Below are positions 36,156 to 45,344 of a stretch of DNA of 64,000 bases, in pieces. The stretch is from UBA4064 sp050179135 (GTDB lineage Bacteria > Desulfobacterota > Desulfobacteria > Desulfobacterales > Desulfatirhabdiaceae), in assembly GCA_050179135.1 (NCBI GenBank), contig JBFXFK010000003.1, positions 4,480 through 68,479 on the forward strand, written 5' to 3'. Positions within the stretch are counted from its first letter, which is position 1, and the number at the start of each line of letters is the position of its first letter. The notes below the pieces were generated by a model, which did no database searches, had not been told where the DNA came from, and was given only the letters and a program-made list of their open reading frames with translations. A program made the translations under genes and the position numbers.

Positions 36156-38940
36156 GGTTGTCACGCACCCCCATTTGACGCAACACATAGTTCAAAATGC
36201 CGCCGTGCTTAAAGTAGGTCACTTCGATCGGAGAATCCAGCCGGGCCGTGACCTGAAACGAAATGACGGCGCCATCCTTCCGGGTCGCCGTGATATTCAG
36301 TGGCTTGCCCGGTGTCAGTCCTTCCGCAATTCCGGTGATGGTGATGGATTCGGTCCCGTCGATACCCAGTTGTTTCCGGCTGTCTCCGGCCAGAAACTGA
36401 AGGGGCAAAACACCCATGCAGACCAGATTGCTTCGATGAATCCGCTCGAAACTTTCGGCAATCACCGCCCGGACCCCCAAAAGAGCGGTTCCTTTTGCTG
36501 CCCAGTCCCGGGAACTTCCGGTGCCATATTCCCGTCCGGCAAAAATCACCAGAGGTGCGCCGCGTTTTTGATAAATGGTGGCGGCTTCATAAATGGTCCG
36601 GGTGTCATTTTCCGGCATCAGACGGGTATATCCACCGTCAACACCCGGCACCAGTTCATTTTTCAGACGAATGTTTGCAAAAGTGCCCCGGATCATGACT
36701 TCATGGTTTCCCCGCCGGGCCCCGTATGAATTGAAATTGTCCGGCGTCACACCCCGGGCAATCAGATACTGGCCCGCCGGCGTGTGGGCCGGGATGGAGC
36801 CTGCCGGAGAAATATGATCCGTGGTGACACTGTCCCCCAGAATCGCCAGCACCCGGGCGTTCCGTACATCCTGCGGGGGAATGACAACCGCGTCAATATC
36901 CTGAAAAAACGGGGGCTCCTGAATATAGGTTGATTGCGGATTCCACTCATACAGGGCGCCATCGGGAATTGGGAGGTTTTGCCAGGTATCGGACCCGTCA
37001 AAAACAGCGGCGTATTCAGTTGCGAACAGGTCGGGTTGAACATAACGGTCAATCATTTCCTGAATTTCGGAATCCAGTGGCCAGAGATCACGAAGGTAAA
37101 CCGGGTTGCCATCCTTGCCCATGCCGACAGGCGCCTGACTCAGATCGATATCCACGACACCGGCCAGGGCAAATGCCACGACCAGCGCCGGCGATGCCAG
37201 AAAATTGGCCCGGGTCAGGGGATTGATCCGTCCTTCAAAATTGCGGTTGCCGCTCAGTACCGATGCCACCACCAGATCATGGTCCTGAACAGCCTGTGCA
37301 ATGGCTTCCGGAAGCGGGCCGCTGTTCCCGATGCAGGTGGTGCAACCATAGGCGGCCAGATGAAAATTCAGTTTTTCCAGCCAGGTCAGCAGTCCGGACG
37401 CTTTCAGATACCGGATGGCGACCTTGGAACCCGGAGCCAGGCTGGTCTTGACCCAACAGGGCGTTTGAAGTCCGGCCGCCACCGCGTTTTTGGCCAGAAG
37501 CCCGGCTGCAATCAGGGCTGCGGGATTGGAGGTGTTGGTACAACTGGTGATGGCCGCGATCACCACCGTCCCATGATTGATCCGTATCTGCCGGCCGTTC
37601 AATTGAATGGCAACCCCCTGTTGGCCATCCACATCACAGACAGACCATTTGTTGTCCGGTGAGGGAATCGCGCCACCTTCCTGTTCCCAAACCGGTTTGG
37701 CGATAGGGTTGTGTTCTTCCGATCCATCTTCGCAGAATTGCCCAAAGGACTGGCGACAAACAGATTTCAACCGGTTAAGCGGCGCGCGGTCCTGGGGACG
37801 TTTGGGCCCGGCCAGACAGGTGACAACATGTCCCAAGTCCAGCTCGACCACATCATCATAAATTGGATCGGAGGCAGTATCCTCCCGAAACAGTTTCTGG
37901 GTTTTGCAGTAGGTCTCCACCAGACTGACCAACTGGGGATTTCTTCCGGTCAGTTTCAGATAGTGAATGGTCTTGTCATCGACCGGAAAAAATCCCATGG
38001 TGGCGCCGTATTCCGGCGACATGTTGGCAATGGTTGCCCGATCCTCGACACGGAGAGTGGACAGGCCCGGACCAAAAAACTCCACAAATTTTCCGACCAC
38101 ACCTTTTTTGCGAAGCAACTCCGTAATGGTCAGCACCAGGTCGGTTGCGGTTATTCCCGGCCCCAGACTGCCTGCCAGGCGGACCCCAACCACTCCGGGG
38201 GTCAGCAGATAATACGGGCTGCCCAGCATGACCGCCTCGGCCTCGATACCCCCGACCCCCCAACCCAGGACACCCAGTCCATTGATCATGGTGGTGTGGG
38301 AGTCCAGCCCGACAAGGGTATCGGGAAAAACCAGTTTTTCCCGGTTCCGTTCCCGGACACAGACGACCCGTCCCAGATATTCCAGATTGACCTGATGGCA
38401 AATACCGGTAGCCGGCGGGACAACCCGAAAATTGCCAAAACTTTTCTGGCCCCATCGCAAAAATGCATAGCGTTCCAGGTTCCGTTCATAATCCCTTTCA
38501 CTGTTCTTTTCCAGCGCATCTGCGGTCCCGTAATAATCCACCTGCACCGAGTGATCGATCACCAGCTCCGCCGGGATGACCGGATTGATTTCAAGGGGTG
38601 TACCATAAAGTCGCTGAGCCGCATCCCGCATTGCCGCCATATCCACAACCGCGGGCACGCCGGTAAAATCCTGAAGCAGAACCCGGGCCGGAAACAGGGG
38701 CAGCTCGGCCGGTTTCGTGTTTTCGGATCTTTGGGCCAGCCGTTTAATATCATCAGCCGTGATGATGAATCCATCCTCATGCCGCAGCAGATTTTCCAGC
38801 AGGATTCTCATGCTGTAGGGCATGCGTTCCAGTTGAAAGGGAAGGGTGTCGGACAATGCCGGCAGGCTGTAGTAGATCAGATCACCCGTATCTGTGGAAA
38901 GAGATCTTTTGGTATTCAACGAATTCAAATATTCTGGCAT
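36145..38940 (-). CDS. acnA: Aconitate hydratase, AcnA/IRP type
   Basis: The 931-residue monomeric aconitase opens with 'MPEYLNSLNTKRSL', and has 'SHTTMINGLGVLGWGVGGIEAEA', the cluster cysteines in 'AITSCTNTSNP' and 'GCTTCIGNSGPL', and the swivel domain 'YGTGSSRDWAAKG'. It interconverts citrate and isocitrate with a 4Fe-4S cluster. A strong SD (aaaggagg) precedes ATG 38940, followed by the LpxH-like gene. Presence of a full aconitase alongside the CoA-transferase supports an oxidative or biosynthetic TCA branch. Confidence 0.96.
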   Translation of the reverse strand: MPEYLNSLNTKRSLSTDTGDLIYYSLPALSDTLPFQLERMPYSMRILLENLLRHEDGFIITADDIKRLAQRSENTKPAELPLFPARVLLQDFTGVPAVVDMAAMRDAAQRLYGTPLEINPVIPAELVIDHSVQVDYYGTADALEKNSERDYERNLERYAFLRWGQKSFGNFRVVPPATGICHQVNLEYLGRVVCVRERNREKLVFPDTLVGLDSHTTMINGLGVLGWGVGGIEAEAVMLGSPYYLLTPGVVGVRLAGSLGPGITATDLVLTITELLRKKGVVGKFVEFFGPGLSTLRVEDRATIANMSPEYGATMGFFPVDDKTIHYLKLTGRNPQLVSLVETYCKTQKLFREDTASDPIYDDVVELDLGHVVTCLAGPKRPQDRAPLNRLKSVCRQSFGQFCEDGSEEHNPIAKPVWEQEGGAIPSPDNKWSVCDVDGQQGVAIQLNGRQIRINHGTVVIAAITSCTNTSNPAALIAAGLLAKNAVAAGLQTPCWVKTSLAPGSKVAIRYLKASGLLTWLEKLNFHLAAYGCTTCIGNSGPLPEAIAQAVQDHDLVVASVLSGNRNFEGRINPLTRANFLASPALVVAFALAGVVDIDLSQAPVGMGKDGNPVYLRDLWPLDSEIQEMIDRYVQPDLFATEYAAVFDGSDTWQNLPIPDGALYEWNPQSTYIQEPPFFQDIDAVVIPPQDVRNARVLAILGDSVTTDHISPAGSIPAHTPAGQYLIARGVTPDNFNSYGARRGNHEVMIRGTFANIRLKNELVPGVDGGYTRLMPENDTRTIYEAATIYQKRGAPLVIFAGREYGTGSSRDWAAKGTALLGVRAVIAESFERIHRSNLVCMGVLPLQFLAGDSRKQLGIDGTESITITGIAEGLTPGKPLNITATRKDGAVISFQVTARLDSPIEVTYFKHGGILNYVLRQMGVRDNHAA

Positions 38941-38960
38941 GGAATTCCTCCTTTGAGGTA

Positions 38961-39000
38961 ATGGGCTTTGGGCTTGGGGCTATGGGCCTTTGGGCTGTGG
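38961..39000. repeat. Heptad repeat (TGGGCTT)
   Basis: About five 7-nt units (tgggctt, tgggctt, ggggcta, tgggcct, ttgggctg) sit just upstream of the acnA ribosome binding site. The rest of the 415-nt interval to 39355 holds the promoter at 39241 and no other gene. Confidence 0.6.
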
Positions 39001-39240
39001 ACCATGGTATTGGAATTTGAGCGGTGCGTATCCGGAAGCGACCTGACAGCGTTGCTGAAACCGGTGTCGGTCTCAATAATGAGAAAAAGCATCGGTACCG
39101 ACGCCCATACCGGAGCGGTTTCGTTACATTTCATCCGAATCCATCACCAGGTAGATTTATATGAAAATTTCATTCTTTTCACAATATCAAAGGTGTTTGA
39201 ATGAATCCGGACCGCTTCTGTTTTCTGGAGTGTTTTCTTA

Positions 39241-39269
39241 TTGACATCAAAAAACAAGTTGTTTATAGG
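39241..39269 (+). promoter_or_regulatory. Probable sigma-70 promoter upstream of the RsbRD-like gene and dsr operon
   Basis: Perfect -35 TTGACA (39241-39246), 17-nt spacer, -10 TATAGG (39264-39269). It lies 87 nt before the preferred start at 39356 and is the best promoter match ahead of the dsr genes. Confidence 0.5.
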
Positions 39270-39355
39270 TTCCAACTTAATTGTATAAATAAGGGATTTG
39301 ACAATTTTGCATGTCCCGTCAATTATATAACAACAGGCAGGGGCGTTTATATCTT

Positions 39356-39889
39356 ATGGATTTCAAACAGTTGCTTCAAAAGCACAAACGCGCAATTCTT
39401 AATCAATGGTTTGATCTGCTTGTTGAATCATATCCCTCTGACACCGCCACCTTTATCAAATCCCAGAAAGATCCATTTCACAACCCGGTCGGAGATACAG
39501 CCCGGAAAGGCCTGGAAGCCATTTATGAAGGGATTGTCGAAAGCGCCGATCCAGAAACATTAACCGCGTTTCTGGATCCCATCATCCGCATTCGCGCCAT
39601 TCAAAATTTTTCACCCGCCCAGGCTGTCTCATTCATCCTTCAACTGAAATCCCTGCTTCAGCACCACTTTGAAAAAGATCTGACCGATGCGAATCTGCGT
39701 CGGGAATATGATCCGGTTGCAACCCGTATTGATAATCTTTGCCTTCTGGCCTTCAATCTGTATATGCAGTGCAGAGAAACACTGTACCAGATACAGGCCG
39801 ATGAAATCAGGAACCGGACATTCAAGGTGCTGAAGCGGTCCGGCCTGCTGAAGGACGCCGATGACCCGATCGGCTCCGTACCGTCGTAG
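39356..39889 (+). CDS. RsbRD N-terminal-domain-like protein upstream of dsrM
   Basis: The ~177-residue all-helical protein ('MDFKQLLQKHKRAILNQWFD', 'KDPFHNPVGDTARKGLEAIYEGI', 'IIRIRAIQNFSPAQAVSFILQLK') resembles the RsbRD_N/globin-like sensory domain of stressosome proteins, without the STAS output. From memory, a protein of this type often precedes dsrM in sulfate reducers, suggesting a role tied to the Dsr complex or its regulation; no function is established. ATG 39356 follows aggcagggg; an in-frame ATG at 39311 is less likely. It lies 171 nt upstream of dsrM. Confidence 0.75.
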   Translation: MDFKQLLQKHKRAILNQWFDLLVESYPSDTATFIKSQKDPFHNPVGDTARKGLEAIYEGIVESADPETLTAFLDPIIRIRAIQNFSPAQAVSFILQLKSLLQHHFEKDLTDANLRREYDPVATRIDNLCLLAFNLYMQCRETLYQIQADEIRNRTFKVLKRSGLLKDADDPIGSVPS

Positions 39890-40060
39890 GGGATCGGGAC
39901 ACCTGTTGGCGCGCAAAGGGTGTTCTTTAACATGTTGTGAGCGTTATGGATTTTTTCAGGATGAAAATAGCAGATTGTCATAACCGTTTCTTTTTTTCAA
40001 TGAAGCACCTCTTCGATAACTTCCTTTATGTCGAAGAGCCCAAGAGCGAGGTAATGGTCA

Positions 40061-41083
40061 ATGAATGTCAACTACATGTATTCCCTCCTGGCAGTTGTTG
40101 TTCTGTTTTTACTGTCCTATCTGGGTGTAAAGGCAGTCGGGCTTGAAATTCTGTTTGGAATTTTCTTCCCCTATCTGGCCCTGATCACGTTTATAGGCGG
40201 TGTGATTTACCGCGTGATGGACTGGGCCAAATCCTATGTACCATTTTGCATTCCCACAACCTGCGGACAGCAAAAATCGCTGCCATGGATCACACCCAAC
40301 AAAATCGACAACCCCTTTACGCCCGGCGCAACCGCCGTACGCATGTTTTTGGAGGTTGTTTTTTTTCGTTCTCTTTTCCGGAATACCCGGAATGCCATCC
40401 GGGAAGGCAAGCTGACCCACGAGTGGGAAATCTGGCTGTGGCTTGCGGCACTGGCCTTCCATTATTCCTTTCTCACCGTGATCATCCGTCACATCCGCCT
40501 GTTCACCGAACCCGTTCCCTTTGTCATTCAACTGATCGAAACGGTTGACAGCTTTTTCCGGTTCGAGATTCTGACCGATGTGATTCAGTTTGGCCTGCCT
40601 GCCGTGTTCATGTCGGGCCTGGTTCTTCTGGCTGCCGTAACCTTCCTGTTTGTAAGACGCATTCTGGCGCCCCATGTCCGATACATATCCCTGGCCGCCG
40701 ATTATTTTCCGCTCATTCTGATTTTTGGAATTGCCTTCAGCGGTATTTTCATGCGGTATGTGTCAAAAGTCAATATCAAGGCGGCAAAAGAACTGACCAT
40801 GGGTCTGGTCACGCTCCATCCGACCATTCCGGATGGCATCGCGCCCATTTTTTATGTTCATCTCTTTTTTGTCAGTGTTCTGCTGGCCTATTTCCCCTTC
40901 AGCAAGCTGATGCACATGGCTGGTATCTTTCTCAGTCCGACCCGAAATCTTCCCGCGAACACGCGGGCCAAACGTCATATCAATCCATGGAACTACCCGG
41001 TTGAAGTTCATACATATGAAGAGTATGAAGATGATTTCCGGGAAAAAATGATAGAGGCTGGACTGCCAGTGGAAAAGGAGTAA
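40061..41083 (+). CDS. dsrM: DsrM, membrane cytochrome b subunit of the DsrMKJOP complex
   Basis: The 340-residue NarI-like membrane protein has about six transmembrane helices; His residues within them ('FHYSFLTVIIRHIRLF', 'FYVHLFFVSVLLAYFPFSKLMHMAG') are positioned to bind two b hemes. DsrM oxidises menaquinol and feeds electrons to DsrK in sulfate respiration. SD gcgaggtaa precedes ATG 40061. The next gene starts 3 nt after its stop. The C-terminal cytoplasmic tail 'YEEYEDDFREKMIEAGL' is typical. Confidence 0.95.
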   Translation: MNVNYMYSLLAVVVLFLLSYLGVKAVGLEILFGIFFPYLALITFIGGVIYRVMDWAKSYVPFCIPTTCGQQKSLPWITPNKIDNPFTPGATAVRMFLEVVFFRSLFRNTRNAIREGKLTHEWEIWLWLAALAFHYSFLTVIIRHIRLFTEPVPFVIQLIETVDSFFRFEILTDVIQFGLPAVFMSGLVLLAAVTFLFVRRILAPHVRYISLAADYFPLILIFGIAFSGIFMRYVSKVNIKAAKELTMGLVTLHPTIPDGIAPIFYVHLFFVSVLLAYFPFSKLMHMAGIFLSPTRNLPANTRAKRHINPWNYPVEVHTYEEYEDDFREKMIEAGLPVEKE

Positions 41084-41086
41084 CGC

Positions 41087-42712
41087 ATGTCAGACTTACC
41101 CAAACCAAACGAATTTATCGATAGAATTGAGCGTTCGATTCCCCGGACTGGATGGATGGATACGCCTGTTGATATCCGGAAAGGAATGTACTGCTACGCC
41201 GCCAACCCCAAAAGCGTAGAATACGTTCATCTGCCCAATGCCCATGCCTGGAATCCGGTGGAAGACGACTGGCATCTGCCGGAGAACTGGAAGGAAATCA
41301 TTCATGAGGGCTTCAAGACCCGTCTGGAACGGTTTCGCTCCTTCAAGGTTTTCATGGACATTTGTGTGCGATGCGGGGCCTGCGCAGACAAATGCCATTT
41401 TTTCATTGGCACCGGCGACCCCAAAAACATGCCGGTCCTGCGCGCCGAACTGCTGAGGTCGGTGTATCGGAATGATTTCACCACAGTCGGAAAAATATTG
41501 GGCAAGGTTGCCGGAGCCAGACCACTCACAATGGACGTGCTGAAAGAGTGGTGGTACTATTTTTTTCAGTGCACCGAATGCCGGCGATGCTCGGTTTTCT
41601 GCCCCTATGGCATCGACACGGCTGAAATCACGATCATGGCCCGGGAGCTTTTCAATCTGATCGGCCTCAATATCGACTGGATTGCGACACCGGTTGCCAA
41701 CTGCTACCGGATGGGCAACCATTTGGGAATTCAGCCGCATGCGTTCAAGGACATGCTGGATTTTTTTGTCGATGACATCGAGGAAATTGTCGGCATCCGG
41801 GCGGAACCCAATTTCAACCAGAAGGGTGCTGACATTCTCTTCATCACCCCATCCGGGGACGTGTTTGCAGATCCCGGAACCTACACCTGCATGGGGTATC
41901 TGATTCTGTTTCACTATCTGAAGGAAAAATATGGTCTCAGCGTCACCTGGAGCACCTATGCCTCGGAAGGTGGCAATTTTGGTTTTTTTACCTCCCACGA
42001 GATGATGAAGCGGCTGAATTCCAAAATGTATGCCGAAGCCAAACGGCTTGGGGTCAAATGGATTCTGGGTGGTGAATGCGGCCATATGTGGCGGGTCATC
42101 AACCAGTATATGGATACCATGAACGGCCCGGCAGATTTTCTGGAAGTACCGGTCAACCCCATTACCGGAACCCGGTTTGAAAACGCCAAGTCAACCAAAA
42201 TGGTTCATATTTCGGAATTCACGGCGGACCTGATCAAACATGGCAAACTGGATCTCGATATCAGCCGGAATGACAATCTGAAACTTACCTATCATGATTC
42301 CTGCAATCCGGCCCGGGGCATGGGACTTCTGGATGAACCCCGGTATGTCATTCAAAATGTGGCCCGTCATTTTTATGATATGCCAGCCAACACCATTCGC
42401 GAGCAGACCTTCTGCTGCGGCAGCGGCTCGGGTTTGAATGCCGGTGAAAACATGGAGCTTCGACTCGCCGGCGGCCTGCCCCGATCCATGGCCGTCAAGC
42501 ATGTTCATGACAAATATGGCGTCAATATGCTGGCGACCATCTGCGCCATCGACCGCGCCGCACTTCCCACCCTGATGGATTATTATCTGCCGGATGTCCG
42601 TGTCACCGGTGTCACCGAGCTGGTGGCCAATGCCCTGATCCTGCCCGGAGAAGGCGAGCGAACCACAAACCTGCGCGGTGAGCCCCTGCCAGGAATGGAG
42701 GAGGATGAATAA
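41087..42712 (+). CDS. dsrK: DsrK, HdrD-like Fe-S catalytic subunit
   Basis: The 541-residue cytoplasmic protein has two 4Fe-4S motifs ('CVRCGACADKCHFF', 'CTECRRCSVFCPYG') and a C-terminal CCG-type region ('HDSCNPARGMGL', 'FCCGSGSGLNAGE') that binds a noncubane cluster like HdrD/HdrB. It is thought to reduce the trisulfide on DsrC during sulfite reduction. Stop TAA and dsrJ start overlap (TAATG, 42710-42714). Full length for the family. Confidence 0.96.
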   Translation: MSDLPKPNEFIDRIERSIPRTGWMDTPVDIRKGMYCYAANPKSVEYVHLPNAHAWNPVEDDWHLPENWKEIIHEGFKTRLERFRSFKVFMDICVRCGACADKCHFFIGTGDPKNMPVLRAELLRSVYRNDFTTVGKILGKVAGARPLTMDVLKEWWYYFFQCTECRRCSVFCPYGIDTAEITIMARELFNLIGLNIDWIATPVANCYRMGNHLGIQPHAFKDMLDFFVDDIEEIVGIRAEPNFNQKGADILFITPSGDVFADPGTYTCMGYLILFHYLKEKYGLSVTWSTYASEGGNFGFFTSHEMMKRLNSKMYAEAKRLGVKWILGGECGHMWRVINQYMDTMNGPADFLEVPVNPITGTRFENAKSTKMVHISEFTADLIKHGKLDLDISRNDNLKLTYHDSCNPARGMGLLDEPRYVIQNVARHFYDMPANTIREQTFCCGSGSGLNAGENMELRLAGGLPRSMAVKHVHDKYGVNMLATICAIDRAALPTLMDYYLPDVRVTGVTELVANALILPGEGERTTNLRGEPLPGMEEDE

Positions 42713-43101
42713 TGAATGATCGAAAATATATTCTAACCGGACTGGCCATTTTTATTGTCATCGTGACATTTCCATTCTGGTACAATCTGGGCAAGGCTGC
42801 TCCCGCTCCTGAAATCAAGCTGACCGAAAAGGCCAAGGCCGCCAAAACCTGTGTCATGCCCACATCCTATATGCGGGCCGAACACATGCAGCTTCTGGAC
42901 CTGTGGCGGCATAATGTCGTGCGGAACGCGGAACGGGTATTCGTCAACGCGGAAGGCAAGGAATTCGACATGAGCCTGTCCAATACCTGCCTGGACTGCC
43001 ACTCCAACAAGGCCGATTTCTGTGACAAATGTCATGATTATTCTTCGGTCAGACCCTACTGCTGGGATTGCCATATCGAAAATCCGAAGGAGGCAAAGTA
43101 A
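42712..43101 (+). CDS. dsrJ: DsrJ, triheme periplasmic cytochrome c
   Basis: The 129-residue protein has an N-terminal membrane anchor (about 6-25) and three c-type heme sites: CLDCH, CDKCH and CWDCH, clustered at the C-terminus. The upstream 'TCVMPTSYMR' contains the conserved Cys known in DsrJ to ligate one heme (His/Cys coordination). It is the periplasmic redox module of DsrMKJOP. Both ends overlap neighbours by TAATG, implying tight translational coupling. Confidence 0.96.
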   Translation: MNDRKYILTGLAIFIVIVTFPFWYNLGKAAPAPEIKLTEKAKAAKTCVMPTSYMRAEHMQLLDLWRHNVVRNAERVFVNAEGKEFDMSLSNTCLDCHSNKADFCDKCHDYSSVRPYCWDCHIENPKEAK

Positions 43102-43889
43102 TGGAAAACAGCAGAAGACGTTTTTTGGAAATGCTGGGAATTGCGGCGGTAGCCGCCGGAACCCAGCCGGTATGGAATGCCTTTGCTGCGGAGCACGGAT
43201 CGGCAACAGCCCAGCCTTCGGTCAAAAAAGGACCGAATGAACTGAAGGCCAAACAGTGGGCCATGGTGATCGATACCCGAAAAATAGAAAAGGCATCGGA
43301 TCTCGAACCCATTATCGAAGCCTGCCACAAACTCCACAATGTGCCTCATTTCGAAAACAAACATCATGAAATCAAATGGATATGGGAAGAAGAATACATT
43401 CATGCTTTCCCGTCCGATCCCAACCGGTTTCTGGATGAGCGGGTCAATCATCTGCCGTTTCTGGTCCTGTGCAACCATTGTGAAAATCCGCCCTGTGTCC
43501 GGGCCTGCCCCACCAAGGCTACGTTCAAGCGGGAGAGTGACGGCATTGTCATGATGGATTTTCATCGGTGCATCGGTTGCCGGTTCTGTATGGCCGCCTG
43601 CCCGTATGGCGCCAGAAGTTTCAATTTTCGGGATCCCCGTCCGTTCATCAAGGAAACCAACAAGGAGTTTCCCACCCGGATGAAAGGTGTTGTGGAAAAA
43701 TGCCAGTTCTGTACAGAACGGCTGGCAGTCGGGTTGCAGCCCGCCTGTGTCGAGGCTTCAAACGGCATTCTGACTTTCGGAGACCTGTATGATGAAGAAT
43801 CCGATGTCCGAAAGCTTTTGAAAGAAAATTTCTCCATTCGACGTAAACAGAACCTGGGCACAGAACCTTCTGTTTACTATATCGTATGA
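43101..43889 (+). CDS. dsrO: DsrO, periplasmic ferredoxin-like Fe-S subunit
   Basis: The ~262-residue protein begins with a twin-arginine signal ('SRRRFLEMLGIAAVAAGT'), consistent with export in folded form. It carries Cys clusters 'CNHCENPPCVRACP', 'CIGCRFCMAACPYG' and 'CQFCTERLAVGLQPAC' for 4Fe-4S binding. DsrO passes electrons between DsrJ and DsrP on the periplasmic side. ATG 43101 overlaps the dsrJ stop; an in-frame upstream ATG would lose the Tat motif position. Confidence 0.96.
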   Translation: MENSRRRFLEMLGIAAVAAGTQPVWNAFAAEHGSATAQPSVKKGPNELKAKQWAMVIDTRKIEKASDLEPIIEACHKLHNVPHFENKHHEIKWIWEEEYIHAFPSDPNRFLDERVNHLPFLVLCNHCENPPCVRACPTKATFKRESDGIVMMDFHRCIGCRFCMAACPYGARSFNFRDPRPFIKETNKEFPTRMKGVVEKCQFCTERLAVGLQPACVEASNGILTFGDLYDEESDVRKLLKENFSIRRKQNLGTEPSVYYIV

Positions 43890-43896
43890 GGTGGCC

Positions 43897-45054
43897 ATGT
43901 TAGAACTCGCAATCAAAGGCAGCAAGAAATTCTATGGATGGATCATCGCACTTCTGGCAATTGTCGGAATGGGCTTTGGCATTTATCTGATGCAGCTCGG
44001 TTTCGGCCTCGGTATCACCGGGATGAGCCGGGATGTATCCTGGGGCTTTTATATTGCCCAGTTCACCTTTCTGGTCGGCGTTGCCGCCGGAGGCGTCATG
44101 GTTGTGACGCCCTACTATCTGCATAACTACAAGGCATTTGGAAAGATCACCATTCTGGGTGAATTTCTGGCCATTGCCGCCATTTCCATGTGTCTGATGT
44201 TCATTCTGGTGGACTTGGGCCAGCCCATGCGCATGTTCAATGTGCTCCTCTATCCCACGCCCAACTCGGTGCTGTTCTGGGACATGATCGTGTTGAACGG
44301 CTATCTCTTTTTGAATATCGTGATCGGATGGAATGTTCTGGAAGCCGAGCGCAACGGCACCCATTATCCCATGTGGATCAAGCCGCTCATTTATCTGTCC
44401 ATTCCCTGGGCTGTCGGCATTCATACGGTTACAGCGTTTCTGTACTGCGGCCTTCCAGGCAGAGGGTTCTGGCTGACCGCCATTCTGGCGCCCCGGTTTC
44501 TGGCATCCGCATTTGCCGCCGGCCCCGCCCTGCTGATTCTGTTGTGCCTGATCATCCGCAAGGTCACCAACTTCGATCCGGGCAAGGAGCAGATTCAGTC
44601 CCTTGCAAAGATTGTGGCCTATGCCATCTGTCTGAATGTATTCTTTTTTCTGTGTGAAGTTTTCGTTGTCTTCTACAGCCAGATCCCGGAGCACATGGAC
44701 CATCTGAAATATCTCTTCTTCGGATTTCACGGTCATGACAGCCTGGTCGGCTGGATGTGGTCATCCATGGCGTTGATGCTGGTCGGAATCATTCTGCTTG
44801 TCAATCCCTTCACCCGTAAAAATGAAACCACTCTGGCAGTCGGCTGCGGGGTCATCTTTATCGGAACCTGGATCGACAAAGGTCTGGGCATGATCTCCGG
44901 CGGTTTTGTTCCCTCTCCGCTGCATCATGTCACTGAATATGCACCAACGCTACCGGAAATCGGTATCACCCTGGCGGTCTGGGCAGCCGGCTTTTTGATC
45001 CTGACCATTTTCTATAAAATGGCAATCGGGGTCAAGGAAGAAGTCCGGGGGTAA
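43897..45054 (+). CDS. dsrP: DsrP, NrfD-like quinone-interacting membrane subunit
   Basis: The ~385-residue integral membrane protein has about ten transmembrane helices and the NrfD/PsrC pattern ('GFGIYLMQLGFGLGITGMSRDVSWGFY', 'LPGRGFWLTAILAPRFLASAFAAGPALLIL'). It has no heme ligands; it exchanges electrons with menaquinone on the periplasmic side of the complex. ATG 43897 lies just after gaggtg; GTG 43891 is in frame as an alternative. The operon ends here, followed by heptad repeats and a strong terminator. Confidence 0.95.
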   Translation: MLELAIKGSKKFYGWIIALLAIVGMGFGIYLMQLGFGLGITGMSRDVSWGFYIAQFTFLVGVAAGGVMVVTPYYLHNYKAFGKITILGEFLAIAAISMCLMFILVDLGQPMRMFNVLLYPTPNSVLFWDMIVLNGYLFLNIVIGWNVLEAERNGTHYPMWIKPLIYLSIPWAVGIHTVTAFLYCGLPGRGFWLTAILAPRFLASAFAAGPALLILLCLIIRKVTNFDPGKEQIQSLAKIVAYAICLNVFFFLCEVFVVFYSQIPEHMDHLKYLFFGFHGHDSLVGWMWSSMALMLVGIILLVNPFTRKNETTLAVGCGVIFIGTWIDKGLGMISGGFVPSPLHHVTEYAPTLPEIGITLAVWAAGFLILTIFYKMAIGVKEEVRG

Positions 45055-45057
45055 ACT

Positions 45058-45138
45058 GAAAGGATGAAGGATGAAAGATGAAAGGTGAAAGATTTTTTCC
45101 CTGACATCCGACTTCCGGTCTCGGACATCTGACCTCAG
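45058..45138. repeat. Two adjoining heptad arrays (GGATGAA, then GACATCC-like)
   Basis: About four to five units of ggatgaa/agatgaa/aggtgaa (45060-45092) begin 4 nt after the dsrP stop. They are followed at 45103-45138 by gacatcc, gacttcc, ggtctcg, gacatct, gacctca. Two different 7-nt units thus sit next to each other. Confidence 0.75.
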
Positions 45139-45176
45139 AATTTTTCTCATATCATCCCCCCTGAGATATGAGAATG

Positions 45177-45208
45177 AAAAGGCGTCTTTTTCACCAAAGA
45201 CGCCTTTT
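45177..45208. terminator. Terminator of the dsr operon
   Basis: AAAAGGCGTCTTT / AAAGACGCCTTTT form a long perfect stem with a short loop, flanked by A and T tracts. It can act in both directions. A second hairpin, CTCATATC / GATATGAG (about 45147-45172), lies just before it. Confidence 0.85.
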
Positions 45209-45296
45209 CCATTTGTTAACAGGATGATTTTCTGAGGAACTGTTCATTTTTTTGGCAGAATCTCTCCCCGAATCAAAATAACATTTACCGTTTTCA

Positions 45297-45328
45297 ACTC
45301 AAAACTCAAAACCCAGCACTCAAAACTT
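45297..45328. repeat. Heptad repeat (ACTCAAA)
   Basis: Four to five 7-nt units (actcaaa, actcaaa, acccagc, actcaaa) lie just before the ribosome binding site of the next gene. The unit differs from all other arrays in the window. Confidence 0.6.
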
Positions 45329-45344
45329 TTTTCACGGAGACCCC

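Noticed and set aside
37711..38961. Long reading frame (416 residues) antisense to acnA
   Set aside because: Composition is that of the complement of a high-GC3 gene (His/Gln/Arg-rich, no domain); acnA on the other strand is unambiguous.
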